Assembly (NCBI GenBank): GCA_964476705.1
Contig: CAYZBM010000002.1
Coordinates: 1-64,000, forward strand
Direction of reading: 5' to 3'
Source: CAYZBM01 sp964476705
GTDB lineage: Bacteria; Pseudomonadota; Alphaproteobacteria; Rickettsiales; UBA6187
Length of the DNA stretch: 64,000 nucleotides
Made by a program: the position numbers and the translations under genes. Shown piece by piece: positions 15,973 through 25,611 of this stretch. Positions within the stretch are counted from its first letter, which is position 1. Each line of letters starts with the position of its first letter. The notes below the pieces were generated by a model. That model did no database searches. It saw only the letters and a list, made by a program, of their open reading frames with translations, and was not told where the DNA came from.

Positions 15973-18900
15973 TTGCCTAGTATAAGTAAAAGATCTGATG
16001 AAGAGGTTGTGGATAGAAAGGCATTGTTTAAAGATGCTTATAGTTTTTACGTGCGGAAATATTTATCGGCAGCAATAAAAAACGCAAACTTAGATCCAGA
16101 AGAAAATACTAGTCAATCTCAGTCATCATATATTACCTCAGCATTAAAAAAACATGAAGAATCAAAAAAGGCTGAAAGTAAAGCGCCTCAAACTTTTTTT
16201 GGTGTGCTGCCTAATTATATAAAACTAGCCCAAGATATATTTCGAAATAGATGGAATTATATCCCAGCTTTTCTAGGAGGAAAAAGTGCAGCTAATAAAA
16301 AATTAGCGATGATGGCTAAAGATTTAGATTTGTTAGATAGCGCTAAAATTAATGAAGCTGTAGAAGAGGTTGCTAGGAGTACCGATATAGAAGAGACTGC
16401 TTCAAGGGAAGAAGTGATTGCTCAAGCTAAATCTCTTGCCGCCAAAACGGTAAAAGATTTAAGCCAAAGAAGAGATTTAGCAAGCAGTGCACCAAAGCAA
16501 ATAGCTAATGCGGCATTACGTAGAAAAGATGATAAAACTACATTAAATGATGCTCAAAAAAAAGAAGTATTCGTTAATAGTTTTGTTAGTCTTTTAGTAA
16601 AAAGAGGAATTAAATCTGATTTGAGATATTTTGGTTTGTTGTCAGAATTAGACTTAGATAATAAAAGTGAACAACAAGTAATTACTGAATTAAAAGAATG
16701 TACTATACTGCTCTATGATAACCCGAAATTTAAAGATCAAATTTCTGGTGGTACTAGAGATGAAGTAGAAAATATGGCCCAAATTATGGCCAGAGATGTT
16801 ATTTCTGCTTATGATAAAGATGATTTTCATGCTGATATATCTGAATATAATGGTCGTAAAGATTTAGTTCTACTAAAAGGAATTATTGTTGGCGAAAAAG
16901 CCAAATCAGGAATTTTAACCTTAGATAGAATGCCAAAATGGGTAAGAGGTTTTGAGGAGATAATTCATGATAATGAAGATGTTTTAAAGAAAGAAGTATC
17001 TAGTATTACTCCAGTTAAAAAAGCTCAAGAATATTTCAAAAAGAGTTGTAAACGTAGACTTACTGGAATTTTTATAGAAGCAATTAAACAGCAAACCGCT
17101 TCTAATGCCACAAAGACCAATCTTTGGTCGCTTTCAGCTAGCGCTGCACAAGCTGGAGTAGGTCCTTGGGGTGCAACAGCAGTTATCTTTGGTAGAAAGT
17201 TACTTGAAGGGACTCAAAATTCTATTTCTGAAGCTGGAATGTTAATTGGTCCTGATACTGCTAAAAGAATTTTCTCTTATATGGAAGAGCAATTTAAGAA
17301 TGTACCAAAGCAGGATATTGAAAAGCATTTGGAAAAAATTATTGATGAAGCAGTAGAGGATATTTCAAAAAATTATACTAAAAATAATAGTAATGTTAGT
17401 ACTAAAGATATAGACAAAACAGTTACCGAATATTTAGAGAGATATGTAGATTTAGTAAGGCGCGGTAGATACGATCCTACTAAATCAATGAAAGATCATA
17501 TGGAAAGTGCCGCCGCAATTAAAAGCCGTAAATTATTTCATAAAACACCAAAAGATTATTTTAAAGGTGAAAGATCTTTTGATTCATTAGCTAAAGATAA
17601 GGATGAAGTAGAGAGAGATCCTGAGGGTCTAGAAGAAGAATTTGCTCGGTCTTTTGCTATAAAATTATATAAATTAGCGAGAAAAGATAAAAAACAAGTA
17701 GTAATAAGTAATAATTATCATTTAGAAGATAAAATAAAATCTGGAATTAAAAACTTAAAATTTGATGAGCATGTAGTTTTACAGAAATTATTAGGTGATC
17801 TTCCCGGAGCAGATAGTGGACAGCTTAGGGCCAAACAGGTAGAAAGTCTAGGTAGACAGCTTTATAAACAATATAAAGCTCAAGTATTAATTCCTGAAAC
17901 TGAAAAAACTATAGATATTCGTAAATATGCTAAAAGACTTGCAGAATATTCATATGAGAGTGCAAATAGTAGCAAATTTAAGAAAACTGTTTTACAAGAA
18001 GGGATAGCTAAAGACCCTAGAGCCAGATTAGATTTGGCAATTAAAATGGGCAAAGATAAAGGTAACTTTATTACAAGGTTAGCCCATAAAGTAGCAGTTA
18101 AGTTGGCTAAAGCTACACCTGATGTAGCCGTTACTGAACCTAAGATTTCTTCTAAATCTAAAGATAAACAAGAACAAGATAAAAAAGAAACAGGAAATAT
18201 TTTTGTTGAAGCCGGTAGTACTAGAGCCAAGGATTTATTAATAACTAGTATTTCAAGAAATGTAAAAGTTCCGAAAAGAACTAATTCTTTTGCGTTGTTT
18301 TTTAGTATTCCGACTATTGTATTTGCTGGAATCAATAATCCTTCGCATATTTTTGGCGCTTTACTTGATGAAGCTCGTTATTTAAGGTCATTAAAAAAAC
18401 AACAAAATACTGAAAATCTTTTTAAAATTGCCTTAACCAATTCTGAAGGTTTTGATAATGATGTAAAAGAAGCTTTTGATGAAATACATAAGTTATTTTC
18501 CGGACAAATTAATCAGCTTAATGATAAGGGAAAAGTTTATTTTGCTTATAAGATAATGGAGGCTTACGGCAAAGATGTTAAAGATAATAGATATAATGGT
18601 GGGATGCCGGTTAAAGATCAAATCTTAAGTTCAGTGCTAAAATATCCAGATGTTTTAAAAACCTTAGCTATTGATAAAATACAACCGAAATATTTAAGAA
18701 ATCCCAAAGCCAAATTAGATTTTAAATTAGAGCATATAGATATAGCTAGAGTTATAACAATTACTCCAGAGGAAAGAAAAAGGCAATTTGTTGATGCTTT
18801 TACCACTAAACTTGCAGCAGATTTTGGTATTGATAGCGTAACTTTAGATCTAGATAAACATAATAGAAATGAACTTTATAAAAAATTACAAAATTCTCCA

Positions 18901-20097
18901 GACAGTCCTCTAGTTTATAAAACTTTTGGTGCTTTAGAAGGAGAAATTACTAGAATCCAGCAATTAAAAGCCAAAGCTGAAGAAATTTATGATAAAAATT
19001 ATAAGAGTTTATTGGGCTATAAATTTACTCCTTATGCGGAGTGTAGTTTATTAACTAAAGCTACCGAAATGGCTGGGAATATTTATAAAAATGTAAAGGA
19101 TAAAAAAGCAAAAGATTCTCCGCCTAATAAATTTTATGGAGTAGAACTTTTACCAGAAAGAAAAATTGACCAGAAAGAACAATTCCAAAAAATATTCTTA
19201 CAAGAATTTAGAGAAATATGCGGTAAACATTTAAATACTAACTTATTAGAAAGTAATCCTGAGCATAGTAATTTATTAAAAATTGCTGGAGACATTGGAG
19301 AAATTTTACATTTTACTACTGGTAGAGTAGCATTAGAGACATTAATTTGGGCGCCTAAATATTTACTCATAAAAGATAAAGCTGTTGCCCAAAAAGTTAC
19401 TACTTATCTTCAAAATATGCCAGATGATTTTGCTCAACATTTAGAAAAGGCGGCGATAAAAATAAGCCAGATTTTAGGTGATAAAGGAACTCTTAAACCA
19501 GGCACTGAGAATAATTTAGCAGAAGAAATTCTAGGAAGCTATTTTGATGCCATAGCTAAAAATAAAGTTAATCCAGCATTAAGTATAGAAAATCAAATAA
19601 TTGCAGCAGCTCTTGGTGAAAAATATCCTAAAGAAGTAGCAAGCCTAATTACACCTGACATTAAAAAAGAATCTGAACAACAATTTATTTTAAGTTTTTC
19701 CGGTACAATTATGGACTCATGCAAAGATCCTAAGGCGGAGGATTTAGCAATTAGCTGTTGGTTAGGACCTATACCTAGAGATAGAAATCCAAGAGAATAT
19801 AGACAAGAGCAAATTGCAGAAATTTCTAAAACTGTAATTGCATCTCAAAATATTGAAATTGTATGTAATACAAATGGGGTGGACTATAAAAAAGCTGGTG
19901 AATATTATGCTAATGCTTTAAAAAAATCCTTAAGTGATGGTAGTGAAATAATGAAGCATAAAGGGGGCGATATAACAGAGGCTGCGGCTAATTTCGCCAA
20001 ACAAGTATTAGATGATGTTAAGCCAGTTTATGGATCTCATAGTGCCGCATTTGCAAGTAAGGCTTCACGTGGTATAGAGCCTCATCAGGCTGGATAA
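15973..20097 (+). CDS. giant helical repeat protein of unknown function, 1374 residues
   Basis: No known family recognised. The protein is soluble, charged (many Lys, Glu, Asp, Ser) and largely helical, with no signal peptide; the only hydrophobic stretch, near residues 775-790 (FALFFSIPTIVFAGI), is short. I see degenerate internal repeats: units open with a pattern F-x3-F-x3-L (near residues 12, 198, 555, 936, 1068, 1236; for example VFVNSFVSLL, EFARSFAIKL, QFVDAFTTKL) and close with a segment like SIENQIIAAAL, MPVKDQILSSVL or SMKDHMESAAA. The start is TTG with AAGGG seven bases upstream. It lies between miaB and phoH, which are normally adjacent. A secreted effector or cytoskeletal-type role is conceivable but unproved. 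Confidence 0.8.
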   Translation: MPSISKRSDEEVVDRKALFKDAYSFYVRKYLSAAIKNANLDPEENTSQSQSSYITSALKKHEESKKAESKAPQTFFGVLPNYIKLAQDIFRNRWNYIPAFLGGKSAANKKLAMMAKDLDLLDSAKINEAVEEVARSTDIEETASREEVIAQAKSLAAKTVKDLSQRRDLASSAPKQIANAALRRKDDKTTLNDAQKKEVFVNSFVSLLVKRGIKSDLRYFGLLSELDLDNKSEQQVITELKECTILLYDNPKFKDQISGGTRDEVENMAQIMARDVISAYDKDDFHADISEYNGRKDLVLLKGIIVGEKAKSGILTLDRMPKWVRGFEEIIHDNEDVLKKEVSSITPVKKAQEYFKKSCKRRLTGIFIEAIKQQTASNATKTNLWSLSASAAQAGVGPWGATAVIFGRKLLEGTQNSISEAGMLIGPDTAKRIFSYMEEQFKNVPKQDIEKHLEKIIDEAVEDISKNYTKNNSNVSTKDIDKTVTEYLERYVDLVRRGRYDPTKSMKDHMESAAAIKSRKLFHKTPKDYFKGERSFDSLAKDKDEVERDPEGLEEEFARSFAIKLYKLARKDKKQVVISNNYHLEDKIKSGIKNLKFDEHVVLQKLLGDLPGADSGQLRAKQVESLGRQLYKQYKAQVLIPETEKTIDIRKYAKRLAEYSYESANSSKFKKTVLQEGIAKDPRARLDLAIKMGKDKGNFITRLAHKVAVKLAKATPDVAVTEPKISSKSKDKQEQDKKETGNIFVEAGSTRAKDLLITSISRNVKVPKRTNSFALFFSIPTIVFAGINNPSHIFGALLDEARYLRSLKKQQNTENLFKIALTNSEGFDNDVKEAFDEIHKLFSGQINQLNDKGKVYFAYKIMEAYGKDVKDNRYNGGMPVKDQILSSVLKYPDVLKTLAIDKIQPKYLRNPKAKLDFKLEHIDIARVITITPEERKRQFVDAFTTKLAADFGIDSVTLDLDKHNRNELYKKLQNSPDSPLVYKTFGALEGEITRIQQLKAKAEEIYDKNYKSLLGYKFTPYAECSLLTKATEMAGNIYKNVKDKKAKDSPPNKFYGVELLPERKIDQKEQFQKIFLQEFREICGKHLNTNLLESNPEHSNLLKIAGDIGEILHFTTGRVALETLIWAPKYLLIKDKAVAQKVTTYLQNMPDDFAQHLEKAAIKISQILGDKGTLKPGTENNLAEEILGSYFDAIAKNKVNPALSIENQIIAAALGEKYPKEVASLITPDIKKESEQQFILSFSGTIMDSCKDPKAEDLAISCWLGPIPRDRNPREYRQEQIAEISKTVIASQNIEIVCNTNGVDYKKAGEYYANALKKSLSDGSEIMKHKGGDITEAAANFAKQVLDDVKPVYGSHSAAFASKASRGIEPHQAG

Positions 20098-20160
20098 TTA
20101 GATTATATATGATATATAGGTGAAGCATTTCTTGATCACTATTACAAAAGGCAGAATATT

Positions 20161-21126
20161 TTGAGTAAATCAGTTTGTTTAGAATTCCAAAATAATAAAT
20201 TATCTATAGAGCTTTTTGGTCATAATAATGAGCATCTCAAATTAATTGAAAAAGCTTTAAAAGTGGCTATATCTATGCGAGGCAATAAGGTAGCTATCTC
20301 TGGAGATAAGGATTTTGTAGCAAAAGCCAAAAATATCTTACAAACATTATATGATTCTTTACAAGATGGAAATAATATCAGTAAATTTGAGGTGGAGGCA
20401 ATAATAGCAATGTATAAAGAACAAAAGAATCATCAAAAACCTATAGATAATACAGCTATTAAAACTCCAAATCGTTTTGTAACTCCTTATTCTTTAAAGC
20501 AAAAACAATATGTAAAATTATTGCAAGAAAAAGAAATGGTTTTTGCTGAAGGTCCTGCAGGGACCGGCAAAACTTATTTAGCAGTTTCAGTTGCAGTTTC
20601 TATGTTTATTAATCATAATATTGAAAAAATTATTTTAAGCAGGCCAGCGGTTGAAGCGGGAGAGCGAATCGGTTTTTTACCAGGAGATATGAAAGAAAAG
20701 GTCGATCCTTATATGCAGCCATTATATGATGCTCTATATGATATGCTGCCGCATGATAAAGTGCAAAAAAATTTACAATCCGGGATATTTGAAATAGCGC
20801 CTCTGGCTTTTATGCGCGGCCGAACTTTAAAAAATGCTTTTATTATTTTAGATGAAGCTCAAAATGCTACCACTACACAAATGAAAATGTTTTTAACTAG
20901 GCTAGGTGAAGGCTCCAGAATGGTAATTAATGGCGATCTATCTCAAGTAGACTTACCAAATAATGTTCAAAGTGGTTTAAATGAAGCTATAGATAAGCTA
21001 AAAAATATTAAAGAAATTGGTTTTATAAAATTTAGTGGTAAAGATATAGTTAGGCATAAATTAGTAGCTAAAATAGTTAATGCCTACCAGAAATATAGTA
21101 GATCAAGCAATGATTTTCCACTTTAA
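20161..21126 (+). CDS. phoH: PhoH family ATPase
   Basis: A 321-residue PhoH-like protein. Walker A is GPAGTGKTYLA (near residue 140), then SRPAVEAGERIGFLPGDMKEKVDPYMQPLYDAL and the Walker B region AFIILDEAQNATTTQMKMFLTRLG (each recognised by shorter pieces). It is thought to act as an RNA-linked ATPase or helicase with YbeY in RNA processing. The start is TTG. The last ten or so residues (from about residue 312, SRSSNDFPL) and the stop codon come from a palindromic element at 21095-21213, so the native C-terminus was replaced by repeat sequence. Confidence 0.93.
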   Translation: MSKSVCLEFQNNKLSIELFGHNNEHLKLIEKALKVAISMRGNKVAISGDKDFVAKAKNILQTLYDSLQDGNNISKFEVEAIIAMYKEQKNHQKPIDNTAIKTPNRFVTPYSLKQKQYVKLLQEKEMVFAEGPAGTGKTYLAVSVAVSMFINHNIEKIILSRPAVEAGERIGFLPGDMKEKVDPYMQPLYDALYDMLPHDKVQKNLQSGIFEIAPLAFMRGRTLKNAFIILDEAQNATTTQMKMFLTRLGEGSRMVINGDLSQVDLPNNVQSGLNEAIDKLKNIKEIGFIKFSGKDIVRHKLVAKIVNAYQKYSRSSNDFPL

Positions 21127-21213
21127 TTACTTACATAAATCATTGCTATGATGCTACATATCCCCTTCCGGGATCTATAAAAAATTTAGGCAATAGCAAG
21201 CTTTAACTGTTAT
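21095..21213 (+). repeat. palindromic element, family A, overlapping the end of phoH
   Basis: A 119 bp element, ATAGTAGATCAAGCAATG... to ...CTTTAACTGTTAT. Hairpin 1 pairs AGCAATGATTT with AAATCATTGCT; the core CTATGATGCTACATATCC is identical to family B; hairpin 2 is TCCCCTTCCGGGAT. It contributes codons and the stop to phoH and fills most of the space before ybeY. Confidence 0.85.
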
Positions 21214-21262
21214 AATTTAATTTCAAACTTTCCCATTTTAAGAACAAAAAAGGAATTTAAGT

Positions 21263-21760
21263 ATGGAAATAATATCCGATATAAATATTGAGAGCAATTT
21301 ATGGACCAAAGATTTTCCAAATATTTTGGAACAAACTAACAATATTTGCGAGGAAATATTTAAGAATATTCCAGAAAGCAATAAAATTAAACAAATAGAA
21401 ATTTCATTCTTATTAACTGATGATGCTAATATAAAAATAATTAACCGCGAATTTAGAAAAAAAGATAAAGCAACTAATGTTTTGTCCTTTCCTAGCGGAG
21501 AATATGCAGGAAATTTTAACAGTAAAGAAGATAGACTTTTTTTAGGTGATATAGCTTTAGCTTTTGAAACTATTAAAAAGGAAGCTCAATTGGAAGATAA
21601 AAAATTTATTGATCACTTTACTCATATGCTAGTTCATGGAATTTTACATCTATTAGGACATGATCATGAAAAAATAGATGAGGCAGAAAAAATGGAGGCT
21701 TTGGAAATTAATATCCTTGCTAGTATGGGGATTAATGATCCATATATAAATTGCGAATAA
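21263..21760 (+). CDS. ybeY: endoribonuclease YbeY
   Basis: A 165-residue single-domain metalloprotein. The zinc site HMLVHGILHLLGHDHE (H-x3-H-x5-H) lies near residues 120-135, preceded by the conserved NVLSFP and LGDIA segments. YbeY takes part in 16S rRNA 3' end maturation and ribosome quality control. It follows phoH, as in most Alphaproteobacteria, with an AAAAAGGAA ribosome binding site. Confidence 0.96.
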   Translation: MEIISDINIESNLWTKDFPNILEQTNNICEEIFKNIPESNKIKQIEISFLLTDDANIKIINREFRKKDKATNVLSFPSGEYAGNFNSKEDRLFLGDIALAFETIKKEAQLEDKKFIDHFTHMLVHGILHLLGHDHEKIDEAEKMEALEINILASMGINDPYINCE

Positions 21761-21911
21761 TGCCTAAATAATATATTTATACGCACAATTAATAGTTGTT
21801 TTGCGGAAACTGTGCCAATAATGCTGCAATTAGCTTGCAACTTTCCATTTACGAATGCTATAAAAATATAATATAATCTCAAAGCTTTGAGTAACCAAGG
21901 AATTAAAAATT

Positions 21912-22820
21912 ATGAGTAATGCAGATGATAATGCTAGTCTTGCCACCAAAGAGTTTGGCGGAGATAGTGAGTTATCGGATAATAGTCTTGGCTTTATAGA
22001 AAAATCAGCAGCTAAATTAAAGAAAATGTTCTCGTTTAAAAGTAACTCTTTGGAAGAAGATGTTGCTGAGTTAATTAATGAGCATGATCCAGATGGGACG
22101 TTAGTCGGTACAGAAGAGCGAGTTATCGTCCATAATCTAATGGGTTTAAGCGAGCGAACAGTAAGTGATGTTATGACTCAGAGGACAGATATAGTTTATA
22201 TAGATTATTCTGTATCTTTAGAAGAATTACAAAAAATAGTTATCGAGACTGAACATACTAGATTTCCGGTATGTAAAAATTCTTTGGATAATATTTGCGG
22301 ATTTATACATATAAAAGATCTAATCCAAGTTTTATCGACAAGAAAAGATTTTCAGATGGACTCAATAATTAGGGAAGCACTATATGTTCCTCCATCAATG
22401 AAAGTAGTAGATTTATTGGTTAGAATGCGAAATCAACGAATTCATATAGCGGTAGTTCTTGATGAATATGGTGGAACTGAAGGTCTGCTTACTATGGAAG
22501 ATATTATGGAAGAAATAGTAGGTGATATAGCAGATGAGCATGATGATATTGAGGAGCCTGATTTTATTAAATTAGACGAAAATAATTATCAAGTTAAGGC
22601 TAGAATGGAAGTTAGGAAACTTGAAGAGCACATGAATGTTATGTTTAAAACTGGCGATGAGGATGAAGACTTTGATACAGTTGGAGGATTAATATTTTTT
22701 ATGTTAGGACGGATTCCAGGAAAAGGTGAGGTGATTGAGCATAGTTCGGGAATTATTTTTGAAGTAACTGATGCCGATATGCGAAAAATCAAAAAATTAA
22801 TAGTAAAAAGACCGACATAA
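21912..22820 (+). CDS. corC: CBS-domain protein of the CorC/TlyC family
   Basis: A 302-residue soluble protein. Residues about 75-200 hold a CBS pair (VMTQRTDIVYID, RFPVCKNSLDNICGFIHIKDL, RIHIAVVLDEYGGTEGLLTMEDIMEEIVGDI), followed by the CorC_HlyC transporter-associated domain ending in a family-typical TVGGLIF and LGRIPGKGEVI. The function is linked to divalent cation (magnesium or cobalt) handling. The related TlyC annotation as a haemolysin in Rickettsia refers to this same family. It stands between ybeY and lnt, the standard position. Confidence 0.93.
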   Translation: MSNADDNASLATKEFGGDSELSDNSLGFIEKSAAKLKKMFSFKSNSLEEDVAELINEHDPDGTLVGTEERVIVHNLMGLSERTVSDVMTQRTDIVYIDYSVSLEELQKIVIETEHTRFPVCKNSLDNICGFIHIKDLIQVLSTRKDFQMDSIIREALYVPPSMKVVDLLVRMRNQRIHIAVVLDEYGGTEGLLTMEDIMEEIVGDIADEHDDIEEPDFIKLDENNYQVKARMEVRKLEEHMNVMFKTGDEDEDFDTVGGLIFFMLGRIPGKGEVIEHSSGIIFEVTDADMRKIKKLIVKRPT

Positions 22821-22851
22821 TATTTTACAGATAATTATTTAGAGATTTATT

Positions 22852-24384
22852 ATGAGACTGGATTTAAGTAAAAGTCCTAAACTTACGGCATTTGTGCTAG
22901 GATTATTATTAGCATTGGCATTGCCTCCTTTTTATATTTTCCCATTAGCTTTTGTTGCGTTTAGTTTAATTCTAAAACTTTATGATAATACCAAGAATAA
23001 AAAAGAAGCTTTTAAGATTGGGTATTGGTTTGGATTTGGTTATTTTTTATTAGGTCTATATTGGATTTCAGCAGCCTTACTTATTGATATAAAACAATTT
23101 GGTTGGATGATTCCTTTTGCTTTATTTGGTATTGCAGCAGTTGTTGCTGTCTATATTGGGTTAGTGTTTTATCTATTATCTTACTTTAAGGCTAAGGGCT
23201 TTTTAAAGATTCTTATTTTTGCAGCTTTATGGACATTGGTTGAAGTTTTAAGGGGGATATTATTTACCGGCTTCCCGTGGAATCTGGTTGGTTATATTTG
23301 GAGTTTTTCTGATAGTGTAATTCAAACAGCAAGTGTAGTTGGTATTTGGGGATTAAGTTTTATAACTGTTGTGACTAGTAGTATTTTTTATTTAAAATTA
23401 ACTTCAGATATATCGGCTAAAAAAAGTAACTTGTTTATTGCAGGTACGTTAGGTTTTTTCTGTATAATTAATAGTTTTGGTTATTTTAGGCTTTATTCGC
23501 ACTCAACAGAGTTTGTACCAGGAGTTAATTTAAGAATTGTCCAAGCTAATATAAAGCAAGATCTTAAATGGGATGAGGGAGAAGTTTTTAATAATTTTAA
23601 TAAACAAGTAGATTTGTCTTTATCTTCAGGTTATCAGGACATAACTCATATTATTTGGCCAGAATCTGCAATTCCTTATTCTTTGGATGAAAATTCTAAT
23701 CTCTTGAGTGTTTTAAAAGATATTGTGCCAAAAAATGGCTTATTAATTAGTGGTGCAGTAAGAAGAGAGCAAAGTCATGATCCTTTATTTCCTGATATTT
23801 CTAGAAATATATGGAATTCAGTTTTAATTCTAGGCCGAAATAATAAAGCAGAATTTTATAATAAAAATCATTTAGTACCTTTTGGTGAGTATATACCTTT
23901 TAGGAATTTATTGCCCTTACCTATAAATAAAATAACTGGCGGAATGTTAGATTTTTCTGTAGGCGGGAGTAAAAAGATTTTTAATGCCGATAATTTTGTT
24001 AAATTTGCCCCAATTATTTGCTATGAAGTTATATTCCCAGATGGAATTGTTGATTCTAAAGAGCGACCTCAGGTCTTAATAAATGTTACTAATGATGCTT
24101 GGTATGGTTATTCAACTGGTCCATTTCAACACTTTCAAATGGCAAGGATGAGATCTGTTGAACAAGGAATACCTCTTATTAGAGCAGCTAATACCGGAAT
24201 ATCTGGAGTGGTTGATGCGTATGGTCGCGTGATAAAAAAATCGAACCTAGAAGAAGAAATTGTAATTGATTCAAAATTACCTGTAGCATTAAGCGTCAAA
24301 ACAATGTATGCTTATATCGGCGCCATTGGCGTTGTTATGCCTTTGCTGTTTTTCTTGTTTGTGTTTTACTATAAATTAAGATAG
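22852..24384 (+). CDS. lnt: apolipoprotein N-acyltransferase
   Basis: A 510-residue inner-membrane enzyme with several N-terminal membrane helices (about 10-215), a periplasmic carbon-nitrogen hydrolase domain and a final membrane helix near 480-505. The nitrilase-type triad is visible: Glu in HIIWPESAIPYS, Lys in YNKNHLVPFGEYIP, and Cys in APIICYEVIFP. It adds the third acyl chain to the N-terminal Cys of lipoproteins. This fits the lipoproteins encoded at 6141 and 33162. Confidence 0.96.
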   Translation: MRLDLSKSPKLTAFVLGLLLALALPPFYIFPLAFVAFSLILKLYDNTKNKKEAFKIGYWFGFGYFLLGLYWISAALLIDIKQFGWMIPFALFGIAAVVAVYIGLVFYLLSYFKAKGFLKILIFAALWTLVEVLRGILFTGFPWNLVGYIWSFSDSVIQTASVVGIWGLSFITVVTSSIFYLKLTSDISAKKSNLFIAGTLGFFCIINSFGYFRLYSHSTEFVPGVNLRIVQANIKQDLKWDEGEVFNNFNKQVDLSLSSGYQDITHIIWPESAIPYSLDENSNLLSVLKDIVPKNGLLISGAVRREQSHDPLFPDISRNIWNSVLILGRNNKAEFYNKNHLVPFGEYIPFRNLLPLPINKITGGMLDFSVGGSKKIFNADNFVKFAPIICYEVIFPDGIVDSKERPQVLINVTNDAWYGYSTGPFQHFQMARMRSVEQGIPLIRAANTGISGVVDAYGRVIKKSNLEEEIVIDSKLPVALSVKTMYAYIGAIGVVMPLLFFLFVFYYKLR

Positions 24385-24453
24385 AAAGAGCAATCTTTGA
24401 TCAACCCATGATTATAAAAGTAAGAATATAATTAGAATTTTAGGTGTTATATT

Positions 24454-24945
24454 ATGAAAGAAAATAGACCGCATCCGGTGGATATACATGTAGGTAGACG
24501 TCTAAGATCAAGGCGTACTATGATGGGATTAAGCCAAGAAGCTCTTGGGGAGGCTGTTGATATTACCTTTCAACAAATTCAAAAATATGAGCGTGGCTAT
24601 AACCGCATTGGTTCGAGCAGGCTATATGAATTTGCTTGTATTTTAGATATTAATGTTGGATATTTTTTTGATGAATATGATGTTAATGCGCCTACAGATA
24701 CAGAATATGTTTCTGATAGCGGAGATACAGAAAATAATTCTGAAGCTGCCAGCAGTAAAGAAATTTTAACTCTAATTAGATCTTATCATGGTATACCTGA
24801 CGAAGGTGTAAGAAGGAAAATATTATCATTAATGAGGTCTTTGACGACTTATAAAGATTTTAATCCTAATGCTGATACTCAAAATGATACTGCCAATAAT
24901 TCTAGCGTAAATGATGAAGCTAGAATTAAAGTATTTTCTAGTTAA
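24454..24945 (+). CDS. Xre-family helix-turn-helix regulator
   Basis: A 163-residue regulator. The DNA-binding domain is at residues about 10-75: VGRRLRSRRTMMGLSQEALGEAVDITFQQIQKYERG (recognised by shorter pieces). Then comes a variable acidic linker rich in Ser, Asp and Asn, and a short helical C-terminal segment (LTLIRSYHGIPDEGVRRKILSLMRSL). This type is widespread in Alphaproteobacteria just after lnt and before metK; here hisG follows instead. Its targets are unknown. In related Alphaproteobacteria such regulators affect cell cycle or symbiosis genes. Confidence 0.9.
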   Translation: MKENRPHPVDIHVGRRLRSRRTMMGLSQEALGEAVDITFQQIQKYERGYNRIGSSRLYEFACILDINVGYFFDEYDVNAPTDTEYVSDSGDTENNSEAASSKEILTLIRSYHGIPDEGVRRKILSLMRSLTTYKDFNPNADTQNDTANNSSVNDEARIKVFSS

Positions 24946-24966
24946 AAATAAATCTTAAGTTGATAT

Positions 24967-25611
24967 ATGACTAAGCTAATTTTTGCTGTTCCTAAAGGAC
25001 GAATACTTGAGGAACTTCTACCTATTTTACAAAGAGCTGGAATTATACCAGAGGCTAGTTTTTTTGATTTAGAATCAAGACAATTGCGCTTTACTACTAA
25101 TCATCCTAATTTAGATATTATTAGGGTTAGAAGTTTTGATGTAGCAGCCTTTGTTGCCTTCGGTGCGGCTTGCATGGGAGTTGTTGGTAAAGATGTTTTA
25201 CTTGAATTTCCTTATGAAGAAATTTACGCTCCTATTGATCTTAAAATTGGCAAATGCAGATTATCTATGGCTGGTTTAAAACACGCTAAACAGAATGATA
25301 TTAATTCTAGTCATGTTCGTGTAGCAACTAAATATCCAAAAGCAACCCAAGATTATTTTGCTAAAAAAGCGATTCAAGCCGAATGTATTAAACTAAATGG
25401 TGCTATTGAATTGGCGCCAAGTTTAGGATTATGTTCTTATATTGTTGATTTAGTTTCTAGTGGCAATACTCTCACGGCTAATAATTTAGTTGAGGTTGAT
25501 AAAATAGCGGATATTTCTTCTTATTTAGTATTAAATAGAACGCTCTATAAAACAGAAGGGCATTTAATTAAACCTTATGTTGATGGTATAGTTGGAGCGT
25601 TAAATGGTTAG
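24967..25611 (+). CDS. hisG: ATP phosphoribosyltransferase, short form
   Basis: A 214-residue catalytic subunit for the first step of histidine synthesis (ATP + PRPP). It starts with IFAVPKGRILEELLPILQRAGI, has the DIIRVRSFDVAAFV segment, VRVATKYPKATQDYF and the PRPP-binding loop EYA-like region near IVDLVSSGNTL. The length shows that it lacks the C-terminal regulatory domain, so by family rule it should need HisZ as a partner, which is not in this window. Its end overlaps hisD by 8 bases. Confidence 0.94.
   Translation: MTKLIFAVPKGRILEELLPILQRAGIIPEASFFDLESRQLRFTTNHPNLDIIRVRSFDVAAFVAFGAACMGVVGKDVLLEFPYEEIYAPIDLKIGKCRLSMAGLKHAKQNDINSSHVRVATKYPKATQDYFAKKAIQAECIKLNGAIELAPSLGLCSYIVDLVSSGNTLTANNLVEVDKIADISSYLVLNRTLYKTEGHLIKPYVDGIVGALNG

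Noticed and set aside
16000..20000. CRISPR array or DNA tandem repeats in the giant gene
   Set aside because: The repeats are protein-level and degenerate; no regularly spaced identical DNA repeats of 24-40 bases were seen anywhere in the window.
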